Shown one piece after another: positions 51,967 to 60,239 of a DNA stretch of 64,000 nt. A program made the translations under genes and the position numbers. The DNA comes from Paraburkholderia polaris (GTDB lineage Bacteria; Pseudomonadota; Gammaproteobacteria; Burkholderiales; Burkholderiaceae), in NCBI RefSeq assembly GCF_012927345.1, contig NZ_JABBGJ010000043.1, positions 1-64,000 on the forward strand, read 5' to 3'. Each line of letters opens with the position of its first letter. Positions within the stretch are counted from its first letter, which is position 1. Under the pieces are notes generated by a model. It was given only the letters and a program-made list of their open reading frames with translations, was not told where the DNA came from and did not search any database.

Positions 51967-52324
51967 CTATATCTCCTTCAGTTCCAAAATGGATTGCAAG
52001 CGAATGTTGATCGTTGTATTTTTCCCGGCCTGCTGTGACATCCCGTTGGGACAATCATGCAAGTGTCAGGACTCGGGAAGTACCCCCTGAATGGGGGAGC
52101 GCCGTGGTTACAACCGGGGGAGACCGGCGCCGGCAAGGCCCGGGCGGCAACCTTGCATGGCAATTTTCCGCACGTATAAAATGAATTCTTCTCGATCAGC
52201 GGCCTGAACCCGATAATGGTCGGAGACCAACAGCCTGGCGGTCTGATACGCACGCGTCGGAAGCTGCGCAAGCCTGTGATTTTCCGTCGCGTTTTCAGCA
52301 CTTGTGTACATCGACTGCTCCAAA
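51967..52324. other. Divergent intergenic region, CoA ligase / Crp-Fnr gene
   Basis: This 358-base region holds the CCCCC-N5-GGGGG palindrome and must contain two divergent promoters. No other supported feature was seen. Confidence 0.45.
52083..52097. promoter_or_regulatory. Palindrome CCCCC-N5-GGGGG upstream of the PHA operon
   Basis: CCCCCTGAATGGGGG lies 117 bases before the CoA ligase start and is followed by AGCGCC. It resembles the site at 42542-42557. Candidate operator of the MalT-like or Crp/Fnr regulator. Confidence 0.5.
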
Positions 52325-53017
52325 ATGGCGTTCATGACCGATACGTCCGAAGAAATGCGGACAAACCAGTGGTTCTGCTCCTTGCCTGCGCTCGAGCAGG
52401 AGGCGCTTGTCCAGCGAAGCGAATTGATGACGCTGCAGCCGGGCGAATATCTGTTCCGCCGTGGCGATACGCCGACCGGCTTCTGTGGCCTCAAGAACGG
52501 CAGACTCAAGGCCTTCACGCTGCGCGAAGACGGCAAGGAGGCGATACTGGCCGTCATCGAAGCCGGTAACTGGTTTGGACAGACATCCATGACCGTTCGC
52601 CAGCCACGCACGCGAGATGTCGTGGCGATCGAGCGATCGACCGTCTTCGTGGTCAGGACACCCGCCTTTGAGGAGCTGATGCAGAGTCAAGCGTTCCTTC
52701 GGGCCATCGCCGAGTTGCAGTCCATTCACATGAATTGGCTCTATCGCATAGTCGAAGATGCCACCCTCCACTCGACGCGCGCACGCGTTGCCCGGCGCCT
52801 GCTGCTGCTCGCGTCGGGCGACGTGACAGCGTGGCCGCAGAGTCGCCAGGACGTCAGCATCTCCCAGGACACACTGGCCATGATGCTCGGCATCACACGC
52901 CAGACGTTGTCGCTGGAGCTCAAGGCAATGGCCGAAAAAGGAGCGATCGCTCTCCGGTATGGTCGAATCGAAATATGTTCGAAGGACATCCTCTCGTCCT
53001 TTCAGGACTATCCGTAA
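52325..53017 (+). CDS. Crp/Fnr-family transcriptional regulator
   Basis: This 230-residue protein has an N-terminal cyclic-nucleotide-binding-like barrel (LQPGEYLFRRGDTPTGFCGL and continuing, about 35-115). A C-terminal HTH follows (VSISQDTLAMMLGITRQTLS with LELKAMAEKGAI, about 180-212). The start among GTG 52304, ATG 52325 and ATG 52334 is uncertain; no good ribosome binding site is visible. Divergent from the PHA operon, it may regulate it. There are no Fnr-type Cys clusters, so oxygen sensing through Fe-S is unlikely. Confidence 0.85.
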   Translation: MAFMTDTSEEMRTNQWFCSLPALEQEALVQRSELMTLQPGEYLFRRGDTPTGFCGLKNGRLKAFTLREDGKEAILAVIEAGNWFGQTSMTVRQPRTRDVVAIERSTVFVVRTPAFEELMQSQAFLRAIAELQSIHMNWLYRIVEDATLHSTRARVARRLLLLASGDVTAWPQSRQDVSISQDTLAMMLGITRQTLSLELKAMAEKGAIALRYGRIEICSKDILSSFQDYP

Positions 53018-53065
53018 TCGCTCCCGCTGGCGCTCTCTCGAGCCACGAGTCGTCCCGCAGGCAGG

Positions 53066-54217
53066 CTAGAACGTATGCCGGATGCCGGCCATGATGCCTA
53101 GCTGGGTCGTGCCGTACGCAGAACTCAGGGCGTTGATGCCCTGGAACTGGGCGCCCACCATTCCGCCGCGGTACAGCGAGTAGTCGGCTTCCAGATAGGT
53201 GTCCGTGCGTTTCGACCAGTTATAGTCCGCGAGCAGCTGGAATTGCGTCGCGTTCCCGTCGGCCGCTTGCGTCTTCCCGGTCTGAATCGTGCGCCATACA
53301 TTCGCCGAAAGGTGTGTCGCGTCCCCTACCAGCTGCGTCACCCCACCAAAAAACATTTGCCGGGCACTGAATGTATTGAATTTAAGCGCGGACAATTCCG
53401 GCGCGGTGAATGGACCGTTAGGGAAATTGCCGACAAACCCGGCATCCTGTCTGTTCACGGCCCAGCCTGCATTGACTGTCGTATCTCCGAACGAATAGGA
53501 CCCGCCAGCCGTCCAGGATTTGAAGTGCGCGGAACCGTTCACGGCATCGCGCGAGTCCAGGTACGCGGCAGCCAGACGCAATGGCGCGCCAGGCAAATAG
53601 AGAATCGACGCCCCAATCTGACTTCCCGAACCAAATGCGCCTGCATTGCCACCAAATGCATACGACACCTCAGCCGTGAGGTATTGCCATCGCGCCGCGT
53701 ACTTCACCATGTTGCTGGTCCACACGCCCTGGGCCATCATGACTTCTGGCCGAAACTGGTAGAAGGTCGGCAGCCATGCATTGGTCACGAAGGCGCCCAC
53801 AACAGCGTCGGTAAGCGGGTTGATCTGACGGCCCATGGTCAACTTTCCGTAACTGCTCGACTGCAGCCCAACAAAGGCCGTATTGAAGAACGGATAAGCG
53901 GGGTCGGTCGCCCCGGTGTTCGGGAAAAAGCGATTCTCCAGCTGGAATACGACCTTCGTTCCGCCACCAATGTCTTCCGTTCCCTTGAATCCCCAAAGGC
54001 TCTCGTTTGCACCGTTGGCGAGCTGCACACGATAATCGCCTTGCGGATCCGCATGAGTCGTGTAGCGAATTCCTTCATCGACGACGCCGAAAAGCGTGAC
54101 CGACGACTGCGCGGCTGCTGAGACGGAGTACAGCGTCGCAGTAGACATGATGGCCGCCAACAGGCCGGCCTTGCGTCGATGCCGCTCCTTTCCGAACAAT
54201 CTCCTGACCTTCGTCAT
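53066..54217 (-). CDS. OmpC-type outer membrane porin
   Basis: This 383-residue protein has a long signal region (through ATLYSVSAAAQS, about residue 37). It begins the mature barrel with SVTLFGVVDEGIRYTTHADP and ends GIMAGIRHTF with the C-terminal Phe of Burkholderiales general porins. PEFxG-like and loop motifs such as LMGRQINPLTDAVVG-type segments (here LTMGRQINPLTDAV) are present. ATG 54217 is preferred to a TTG two codons before. It probably admits small acids or aromatics; no dedicated partner is evident. Confidence 0.88.
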   Translation of the reverse strand: MTKVRRLFGKERHRRKAGLLAAIMSTATLYSVSAAAQSSVTLFGVVDEGIRYTTHADPQGDYRVQLANGANESLWGFKGTEDIGGGTKVVFQLENRFFPNTGATDPAYPFFNTAFVGLQSSSYGKLTMGRQINPLTDAVVGAFVTNAWLPTFYQFRPEVMMAQGVWTSNMVKYAARWQYLTAEVSYAFGGNAGAFGSGSQIGASILYLPGAPLRLAAAYLDSRDAVNGSAHFKSWTAGGSYSFGDTTVNAGWAVNRQDAGFVGNFPNGPFTAPELSALKFNTFSARQMFFGGVTQLVGDATHLSANVWRTIQTGKTQAADGNATQFQLLADYNWSKRTDTYLEADYSLYRGGMVGAQFQGINALSSAYGTTQLGIMAGIRHTF

Positions 54218-54968
54218 ACACAAGCTCCAATTTTATGATTATGTCGTACTACGAATCATATGAATCACATCTCCAACTCGTTCGTTGCCAGCTACGCACT
54301 CGCGCCTGATTGCTTCTTTGCGTGACTCAATGGGCCGGGACGACTTTAGCAACCGGCCGACTCGGCGAATACGTCATCCACTAATGGCACCGGCTCCGAT
54401 CGAGGCGTTGTGCCCACAACCACACGTTGCCCGGAAACTTTGTGCGCAACTGCCAGAAAATTTACTTTCTGCACCGCCAACACATCGACCACTGCGGCGC
54501 GCCTTGTTCCGCGGGGTTTAAGAGGCGTGAGGGATAACCCTATAGGCATGGCAACGCATCTCGAGCGGGCAACAGATCAATCCACGGGGCGGTCTTCCGA
54601 TTGGGCATTTTGACGCCGCGTTTCGTCTTCCTGCGGCAGTCTCCACTGGCCTACCGCATCCGCGAGGGCTCTGTTCCCCGCGATACGCCGTGTCCAGGTT
54701 GATGGACAGCTTGATGGACAGCTTTGAAAGCGTACTTGCGGCAGAGCCGTCGGAAAAAACACGGTCTTTGTTGGGGGGGGATTTGACGGCGAGCGCTAGT
54801 CGTCTCGCCAAGGGGCGGGAAATGCGTTGGCACATCCTGCGGCTGGCGGCGGAGGGTCAACGCACTGCGAGAGATCGACCTCCGTGGAGTGCCTCAGTGT
54901 TGAGCGTATTCACGCCGCTCGCCGCCAAGGTCCCCCACAAGGTCGGTCCTTGAAACTGGCGCGATGCG
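54218..54968. other. Long gap without a recognised gene
   Basis: This is about 750 bases between the porin start and the ACAD stop. Several open frames of 60-105 codons overlap on both strands, but none has a recognisable family, codon pattern or ribosome binding site. A run of G (GGGGGGGGG near 54773) and the repeat GTTGATGGACAGCTTGATGGACAGCTTTG (12-base period, near 54697-54725) are visible. It may hold decayed or foreign DNA. Confidence 0.5.
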
Positions 54969-56213
54969 TCACACCGACGCCGTCAGGTAGGGATTGTCCT
55001 TCCCCGGCTCATAGGGCTGCGCCTTGATTTCCATGCGTGCAATGCTCTGCAAGTGAACCTCGTCCGGGCCATCTGCGAACCGTAATGCACGGCCCCATGT
55101 CCAGCTATCGGCCAATGGCGTGTCGGGGCTCAGCCCCATCGCGCCAAATACCTGCATCGCCCGCTCGCAAACGGCGGTATGAACACTCGGTACGAGCGCC
55201 TTGATCATCGAGATCTCCTTCTTCGCCTCCTTCGCACCCACGTTGTCGATCATCCACGCGGCTTTGAGAACGAACAGCCTTGCTTGATCGATTTCAATTC
55301 TGGATTTCGCGATCCATTCGGCGACGACCCCCTGCTCATACAGCGTCTTTCCGAATGCCGTGCGTGCCTGGGCCCGTTCCACCATCAACTCGAGCGCCAG
55401 TTCCGCGGCGCCGATCGAACGCATGCAGTGGTGAATCCGTCCCGGCCCAAGGCGCGCCTGCGCGAGCGCAAAGCCGCTACCTTCTTCACCGAGTAGATTC
55501 GACCGGGGTACGCGCACACCTTTGAACTCGATCTCGCAGTGTCCTTCCGGTGCCACGTGATTGACCACCGTGATATTGCGGATCACCTTGACGCCGGGTG
55601 TATCGCGGGGCACGAGAATCATGCTCTGTTGACGGTGGCTCGGCGCGTCCGGGTCCGTTTTGCCCATCACGATGAAGAGCGTGCAATTCGGGTGTGCTGC
55701 ATTCGTGATGAACCACTTCCTGCCGTCGATGACATAGTCATCCCCGTCACGACGAATCGACGTCGTGATATTGGTCGCGTCCGAGGAGGCCACAGCCGGC
55801 TCCGTCATCGCAAACGCCGAGCGGATCTTGCCGTCGAGAAGGGGCTTGAGCCACTGCTCGCGCTGATCGGGCGTGGCAAACATATGGAGCAGCTCCATAT
55901 TGCCCGTGTCCGGCGCATTGCAGTTGAACACTTCCGATGCCCACGACACCCGCCCCATGATTTCAGCGAGGGGCGCGTACTCGAGATTGGTCAGGCGGGT
56001 ACCGGGCTCGTCATCGCGCAGATGCGGAAGGAACAGGTTCCAGAGACCCTCTTCACGCGCCTGATCTTTCAAGGTCTCCATGAAGGAAACCGGATATTGA
56101 CCCGCATGCACTTCCTCGTGCCATTGGCGGATGCGCGGAACGATGTGGGCGTCCATGAACGCACGCACCTGGGTGCGTAGCGCTTCGACTTTCGGGCTGT
56201 ATGCAAAGTCCAT
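54969..56213 (-). CDS. Acyl-CoA dehydrogenase, ACAD10/11-like
   Basis: This 414-residue flavoenzyme has MTEPAVASSDATNITTSIRR (about 137-156), WFITNAAHPNCTLFIVMGKT and a C-terminal ERAMQVFGAMGLSPDTPLAD. That ending, without the usual Glu-rich loop, resembles ACAD10/11 proteins, which act on phosphorylated 4-hydroxyacyl-CoA. GGAAGAG precedes the ATG. It lies 68 bases after an SDR, with an APH-type kinase and a histidine phosphatase upstream, the bacterial version of the domains fused in ACAD10/11. Confidence 0.88.
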   Translation of the reverse strand: MDFAYSPKVEALRTQVRAFMDAHIVPRIRQWHEEVHAGQYPVSFMETLKDQAREEGLWNLFLPHLRDDEPGTRLTNLEYAPLAEIMGRVSWASEVFNCNAPDTGNMELLHMFATPDQREQWLKPLLDGKIRSAFAMTEPAVASSDATNITTSIRRDGDDYVIDGRKWFITNAAHPNCTLFIVMGKTDPDAPSHRQQSMILVPRDTPGVKVIRNITVVNHVAPEGHCEIEFKGVRVPRSNLLGEEGSGFALAQARLGPGRIHHCMRSIGAAELALELMVERAQARTAFGKTLYEQGVVAEWIAKSRIEIDQARLFVLKAAWMIDNVGAKEAKKEISMIKALVPSVHTAVCERAMQVFGAMGLSPDTPLADSWTWGRALRFADGPDEVHLQSIARMEIKAQPYEPGKDNPYLTASV

Positions 56214-56281
56214 TTTTACTCTTCCTTAATCCTGATTGAAGTCGTCGACGTATCGGTTAATGCTGCATTTCGACTACCTGA

Positions 56282-57046
56282 TTAGATCGTCAGTCCACCG
56301 TCGACGACGACACACTCTCCATTGGTATAGCTCGCAGCGTCGGACACCAGGTAAAGCACGGTGCCCGCCATCTCACGAGGTTCCGCGTGGCGCCGCAGCG
56401 GGATCTGCGACACCCAGTTTTCGTACGTAGCCTGATCTTCGAACAGTGCCCCCGCAAAGCGGGTTTTGGTCAATCCGGGGAGCAGCGCATTCACACGAAT
56501 CCCCAACGGCCCGCACTCCTTTGCGAATGCCCGCGTCATGTTGACAACGGCGGCTTTGGTGATCGAGTAGATGCCCTGCCTGTCGCCAGGCTGCAATGCA
56601 TTGACCGAAGCCGTGTTGACGATCGCACCGCCGCCGTTCTCCCGCATCAGCTTGCCCGCCTCCACGGACATGAAGAAGTAGCCGCGCAGATTGACCTCCA
56701 CCGTCTTTTCGAATGACGTCAGATCGGTGTCGAGAATGTGGCCAAAATACGGATTCGTCGCCGCGTTGTTGACGAGGATGTCCAGACGGCCATGCCGTGC
56801 ACGAATATGCTGGAAGATCGCGAGAATGTCCTCGACACGCCCGACATGGCACGGTTGCGCTTCAGCGCTCCCGCCCGCTTCCCTGATCTCGCGCGCCACC
56901 GATTCGCAATCTTCCAGCTTGCGGCTCGACACAATCACGTGGGCACCCTGCTCGGCGAGCAGTTTGGCGATCTCCTCACCGATACCGCGGCTGGCGCCCG
57001 TCACCAGCGCAATCTTTCCTTTCAGATCAAACAAATTAGTAGTCAC
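56282..57046 (-). CDS. SDR-family oxidoreductase
   Basis: This 254-residue short-chain dehydrogenase has the cofactor motif TGASRGIGEEIA (about 18-29) and NNAATNP. The catalytic Ser/Tyr/Lys are in NTASVNALQPGDRQGIYSITKAAV (Tyr and Lys in IYSITK), and the C-terminal VVDGGLTI completes it. A GTG start at 57046 is chosen since GGAGAC lies just upstream; the frame is open 7 codons more. Between the ACAD and the kinase gene, it probably oxidises a hydroxyacyl intermediate. Confidence 0.9.
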   Translation of the reverse strand: MTTNLFDLKGKIALVTGASRGIGEEIAKLLAEQGAHVIVSSRKLEDCESVAREIREAGGSAEAQPCHVGRVEDILAIFQHIRARHGRLDILVNNAATNPYFGHILDTDLTSFEKTVEVNLRGYFFMSVEAGKLMRENGGGAIVNTASVNALQPGDRQGIYSITKAAVVNMTRAFAKECGPLGIRVNALLPGLTKTRFAGALFEDQATYENWVSQIPLRRHAEPREMAGTVLYLVSDAASYTNGECVVVDGGLTI

Positions 57047-57088
57047 AATCAGTCTCCGTATGTCCACGTTCCGGTTTCCTGCCTGTCT

Positions 57089-58105
57089 TCAGATCAGGTC
57101 AGTGCCCATCCTGGCAAGCGCCCCAGCCATCTGCCCCACCTGGCGCGCCTTTTCATTCGATGCGTTACCGCTCAAGGCCCGCTTCTTCACCCCCTGTGCG
57201 ATAGCTGCAAGCCGGAAAAAACTGAACGCCAGGTAAAAGTTCCAGTTCTCAATCGACGACATTCCCCTGAGCTCGCAATACCGCTCGACAATCGACGCCT
57301 CGTCCGGCACCCCCAACGCTCCTCGATTCAGACCCTCGAGTCCGGCGATATGACCGCCGGGCGGGAGCCGCAAACACATGCAGAAGTACGCAATGTCAGC
57401 CAGTGGATTGCCCAGCGTGGATAGCTCCCAGTCGAGAACGGCGCGAACTTGCGGCGCGTCGCGCATGAAAATGAGGTTGTCGATACGGAAATCTCCGTGC
57501 ACGAGTGAAGGCTTTCCGGCTTCCTCTGGACAGTGGGCAGGCAGCCACTCGATCAGCGACTCCATCGGCGCCAGGATCTCGGTCTGCGCGGCGCGATATT
57601 GCCTCGTCCAGACGTCGATTTGACGCGCGAAATAGTTGCCTGGGCGACCGTAGTCCGACAATCCGACTTCGTCGATATCCACGTCGTGGAGCGCCGTCAT
57701 CGTGCCGAGCAGTGCGTCGTAGACGGCGCCGCGCTCCTCGACGGGTACTTCGGGCAGCGCCGGATTCCAGAAGATTCGCCCGTCTTCGTAGCTCATGATG
57801 TAAAACAGGCTGCCGATGACGTCACGGTCCTCGCAAAGGTGATAAGCACGTGCGACAGGGACCGGTGTCCGGCCGAGCGCCGACAGCACGCGAAACTCAC
57901 GATCAACGGCATGGGCGGACTTGAGCAGTGCGCCGGGAGGTTGACGCCTCAGCACATAGCGACCGCTTTGCGCCTGCAAAAGAAACGTCGGATTGGACTG
58001 TCCGCCGGGAAATTTCTCGACGGACAACGGCCCCTGAAACCCGGGCACGTGCGCCGTCAGATAACGTGTGAGATCTTCGATGTTGAATTGAAGGCTGGTA
58101 TTCAT
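57089..58105 (-). CDS. APH-family phosphotransferase (ACAD10/11 kinase-like)
   Basis: This 338-residue protein has an aminoglycoside-phosphotransferase fold. It has the N-lobe GGQSNPTFLLQAQSGRYVLRR, the catalytic loop LVHGDFRIDNLIF (Brenner motif) and the metal loop AVLDWELSTLGNPLADIAYF. Proteins like LvaA and ACAD10/11 of this type phosphorylate a hydroxyl on an acyl-CoA. ATG 58105 follows GGGAGGCAAC; upstream codons belong to an 81-base tandem repeat. It pairs with the ACAD-like enzyme in the same operon. Confidence 0.88.
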   Translation of the reverse strand: MNTSLQFNIEDLTRYLTAHVPGFQGPLSVEKFPGGQSNPTFLLQAQSGRYVLRRQPPGALLKSAHAVDREFRVLSALGRTPVPVARAYHLCEDRDVIGSLFYIMSYEDGRIFWNPALPEVPVEERGAVYDALLGTMTALHDVDIDEVGLSDYGRPGNYFARQIDVWTRQYRAAQTEILAPMESLIEWLPAHCPEEAGKPSLVHGDFRIDNLIFMRDAPQVRAVLDWELSTLGNPLADIAYFCMCLRLPPGGHIAGLEGLNRGALGVPDEASIVERYCELRGMSSIENWNFYLAFSFFRLAAIAQGVKKRALSGNASNEKARQVGQMAGALARMGTDLI

Positions 58106-58110
58106 GTTGC

Positions 58111-58272
58111 CTCCCGCCGGGCCGCCCCAAGGGAGGCAACGGCCCCCTCGGGGGGCAGCGAACGAATGTAAGCGTGGGGGTCGTTCATTTTCTCCCGCCG
58201 GGCCGCCCCAAGGGAGGCAGCGGCCCCCTCGGGGGGCAGCGAACAAATGTGAGCGTAGGGGTAGTTCATTTT
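58111..58272. repeat. Tandem duplication of an 81-base unit
   Basis: Units at 58111-58191 and 58192-58272 differ at only a few positions. Each holds CCGGGCCGCCCCAAGGGAGG and a GCCCCCTCGGGGGGC hairpin. The unit length is a multiple of three, so on the minus strand FAAPRGGRCLPWGGPAG is repeated in frame just before the kinase start. It provides the ribosome binding site of the kinase gene. It resembles dispersed GC-rich hairpin repeats of Burkholderiales. Confidence 0.9.
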
Positions 58273-58291
58273 GCGTGAATCCCGACTGAGG

Positions 58292-58978
58292 TCAGCCATA
58301 GGTGACAAATTCATGCCTCTCGGCACGTTCGAGATGAGGCACTGAATTAAAGCTGACTAGCGACATCGCGCCGTCGTTAAAGACATATTGGCAAACGCTG
58401 CTGTTTCGAACCTGCATGTTCAGTGCAATCGCGCTCGCAGCAGGCGCCTCTAGAACCTGTTGGGCAGTTACTGCGATCGGCCCACCCGAACTCACCACCA
58501 GAACGCGCTTTCCGCCAGCCCGCTGGATTTCGCTGCGCGCACGCTGGACACGCGTCTGGAATTGCTGCCATGTCTCTGGAACAGGACCTGGCAAGCGGTC
58601 ATCGGCCCAAAGCTGCAGCACGTGCCTAAGCCCTTTGTAAAAGTCCTTCTTTGAACTTGTGGCCGACAGACCTGCAGACAAACCCAGCGGCAAGCCCTCT
58701 TCGCCGAGGGCTGCGAACAATGCCTGAAAATCGTATTCGTTCAAACCCGCGTCTTGCGCGATCTCGACTTGCGAGCCGCCCATTGCGGCGAGAATCGCAT
58801 CGGCGGTTTGCCGATGCCGCTGCATCGTTCCGATGACAACGCGATCGAACCGCAATTTCGCCTGCGCGAAGTACTCGCCCAGCCAGCTTGATTGGGTACG
58901 ACCGGAAGGTGATAGCTCGTCATAGTTTTCGGCGCCGAAAGACGCCTGCCCATGCCGTACAAGATAGAGTTCTGCCAT
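58292..58978 (-). CDS. Histidine phosphatase family protein
   Basis: This 228-residue phosphatase/phosphoglycerate-mutase-like protein begins MAELYLVRHGQASFGAENYD with the RHG catalytic His. It has VIGTMQRHRQTADAI and VLVVSSGGPIAVTA, where Ser replaces the usual second-His position (SHGG). That change may weaken classical mutase chemistry. GAGG precedes the ATG. It leads the kinase-SDR-ACAD transcript. Its role may be removal of phosphate from an intermediate. Confidence 0.85.
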   Translation of the reverse strand: MAELYLVRHGQASFGAENYDELSPSGRTQSSWLGEYFAQAKLRFDRVVIGTMQRHRQTADAILAAMGGSQVEIAQDAGLNEYDFQALFAALGEEGLPLGLSAGLSATSSKKDFYKGLRHVLQLWADDRLPGPVPETWQQFQTRVQRARSEIQRAGGKRVLVVSSGGPIAVTAQQVLEAPAASAIALNMQVRNSSVCQYVFNDGAMSLVSFNSVPHLERAERHEFVTYG

Positions 58979-59046
58979 GCCATCCTCGTCTCAACATGGT
59001 TAGCAGATTACCCAGCGCCTCGTCATTCAGGAAATTTATTGTTGTG

Positions 59047-59058
59047 ATAGCCGGCTAT
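59047..59058. promoter_or_regulatory. Perfect palindrome ATAGCCGGCTAT
   Basis: This 12-base palindrome lies about 70 bases upstream of the histidine phosphatase start, between it and the LysR stop. It is a possible operator; the regulator is unknown. Confidence 0.3.
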
Positions 59059-59101
59059 AAGTTTTCGTGACACCGGGCGGGTACGCCCCCGTATGCCCCA
59101 G

Positions 59102-60001
59102 CTACTGGTTCATTTCCCGCATGAGACGGCCAATCTGCTCGCGCAGCCAGCGATGAGCCGGATCCCCCGTCACGCTTCGATGCCAGTAGCAATGAGACTG
59201 GAGATCCGGGAGATCGAACGGCAGCGCCAGGATTCGCGCGTCATACCGCTGAAGAAGCACAAGGGGGGCCGTGAGGACCAGGTCGGTTCGCATCGCGATC
59301 AACGGGGCGACCAGATAGTGTTGAACCCGCGTCTGAATTGATCGCCTGACGCCCAGCCGGTTCAGTTCCGCGTCGACGAGACCCGGTCCCTGGGGGCGAC
59401 TCGATACGTGGATATGACCGAACCCGAGGTAGTCGTCGATCGTCAGCTTCTTCCTGGCAAACGGATGCTCGTGACGCAGCATGCACGCATACCGGTCGCG
59501 TCCCAGCGGCTCCTGCTCGAGGTAAGGGTCGTCAATCAGCGGCGCGTCGATCGCAAGATTGACCGCACCATTGGCTAGCGCTTCCGGGACCTCTTTACGC
59601 GTCGTGAAGTAGCTCTCGATGCGGATGCCGGGCGCCAGTCGTTGCAGCACTTCCTCCAGTGCGGGCAGAAGAAGCGCCTCCGTGAGGTCGGTCATGCTGA
59701 GGCGAAACGTACGCTCAGACGAAACGGGGTCGAAAAGTCCTCCGACGTGAGTGCTCGAGTCGAGCAACTGCAGCGCCTCACGAACCCGGCCGATGATGTT
59801 TTCCGAAACGGGCGTCGGTATCATGCCGGCCGACGTACTGACAAAAAGCTGATCGTCGAATGCTTTGCGCATCCGCGCCAACGCATTGCTGACAGCAGGC
59901 TGAGTGATGAACAGCATCTCCGCTGCACGCGTCAGGTTTCGCGTTCTGTAGACGGCTTCGAAGACAACGAAGAGATTCAGATCAACCTTTGACAGACCCA
60001 T
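59102..60001 (-). CDS. LysR-family transcriptional regulator
   Basis: This 299-residue protein has a winged HTH near the start (DLNLFVVFEAVYRTRNLTRA followed by AEMLFITQPAVSNALARMRK, about 7-46) and a C-terminal substrate-binding domain. GGGGA precedes the ATG at 60001. It lies upstream of the phosphatase-kinase-SDR-ACAD operon on the same strand, so it could control it or the poxB-like gene. The ligand is unknown. Confidence 0.88.
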   Translation of the reverse strand: MGLSKVDLNLFVVFEAVYRTRNLTRAAEMLFITQPAVSNALARMRKAFDDQLFVSTSAGMIPTPVSENIIGRVREALQLLDSSTHVGGLFDPVSSERTFRLSMTDLTEALLLPALEEVLQRLAPGIRIESYFTTRKEVPEALANGAVNLAIDAPLIDDPYLEQEPLGRDRYACMLRHEHPFARKKLTIDDYLGFGHIHVSSRPQGPGLVDAELNRLGVRRSIQTRVQHYLVAPLIAMRTDLVLTAPLVLLQRYDARILALPFDLPDLQSHCYWHRSVTGDPAHRWLREQIGRLMREMNQ

Positions 60002-60239
60002 TTTCAAATTCCCCGACGCCACTCGAACTGTATTTTCGACTCCTCTTGTTCACGCGCATGCGTCGGCGCAAGGCGACGATCGGCGTGGCATCACGGAGCG
60101 ACCCCGGCGAGTCTACTCCTGCCAGTGCGAGACAGCCAAACAGGGACATGAGGACGCCTCGCGCACGCCTATCCTTCGGTTCTGCGCGATCGTAAAGGCG
60201 GTGATCGACTCGTCTACCGCCCCCTTACTCCAGCAAGTC

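Noticed and set aside
59075..59102. C-rich stretch GTACGCCCCCGTATGCCCC
   Set aside because: It lacks the G-run arm, so it is not counted with the C-run/G-run palindromes.
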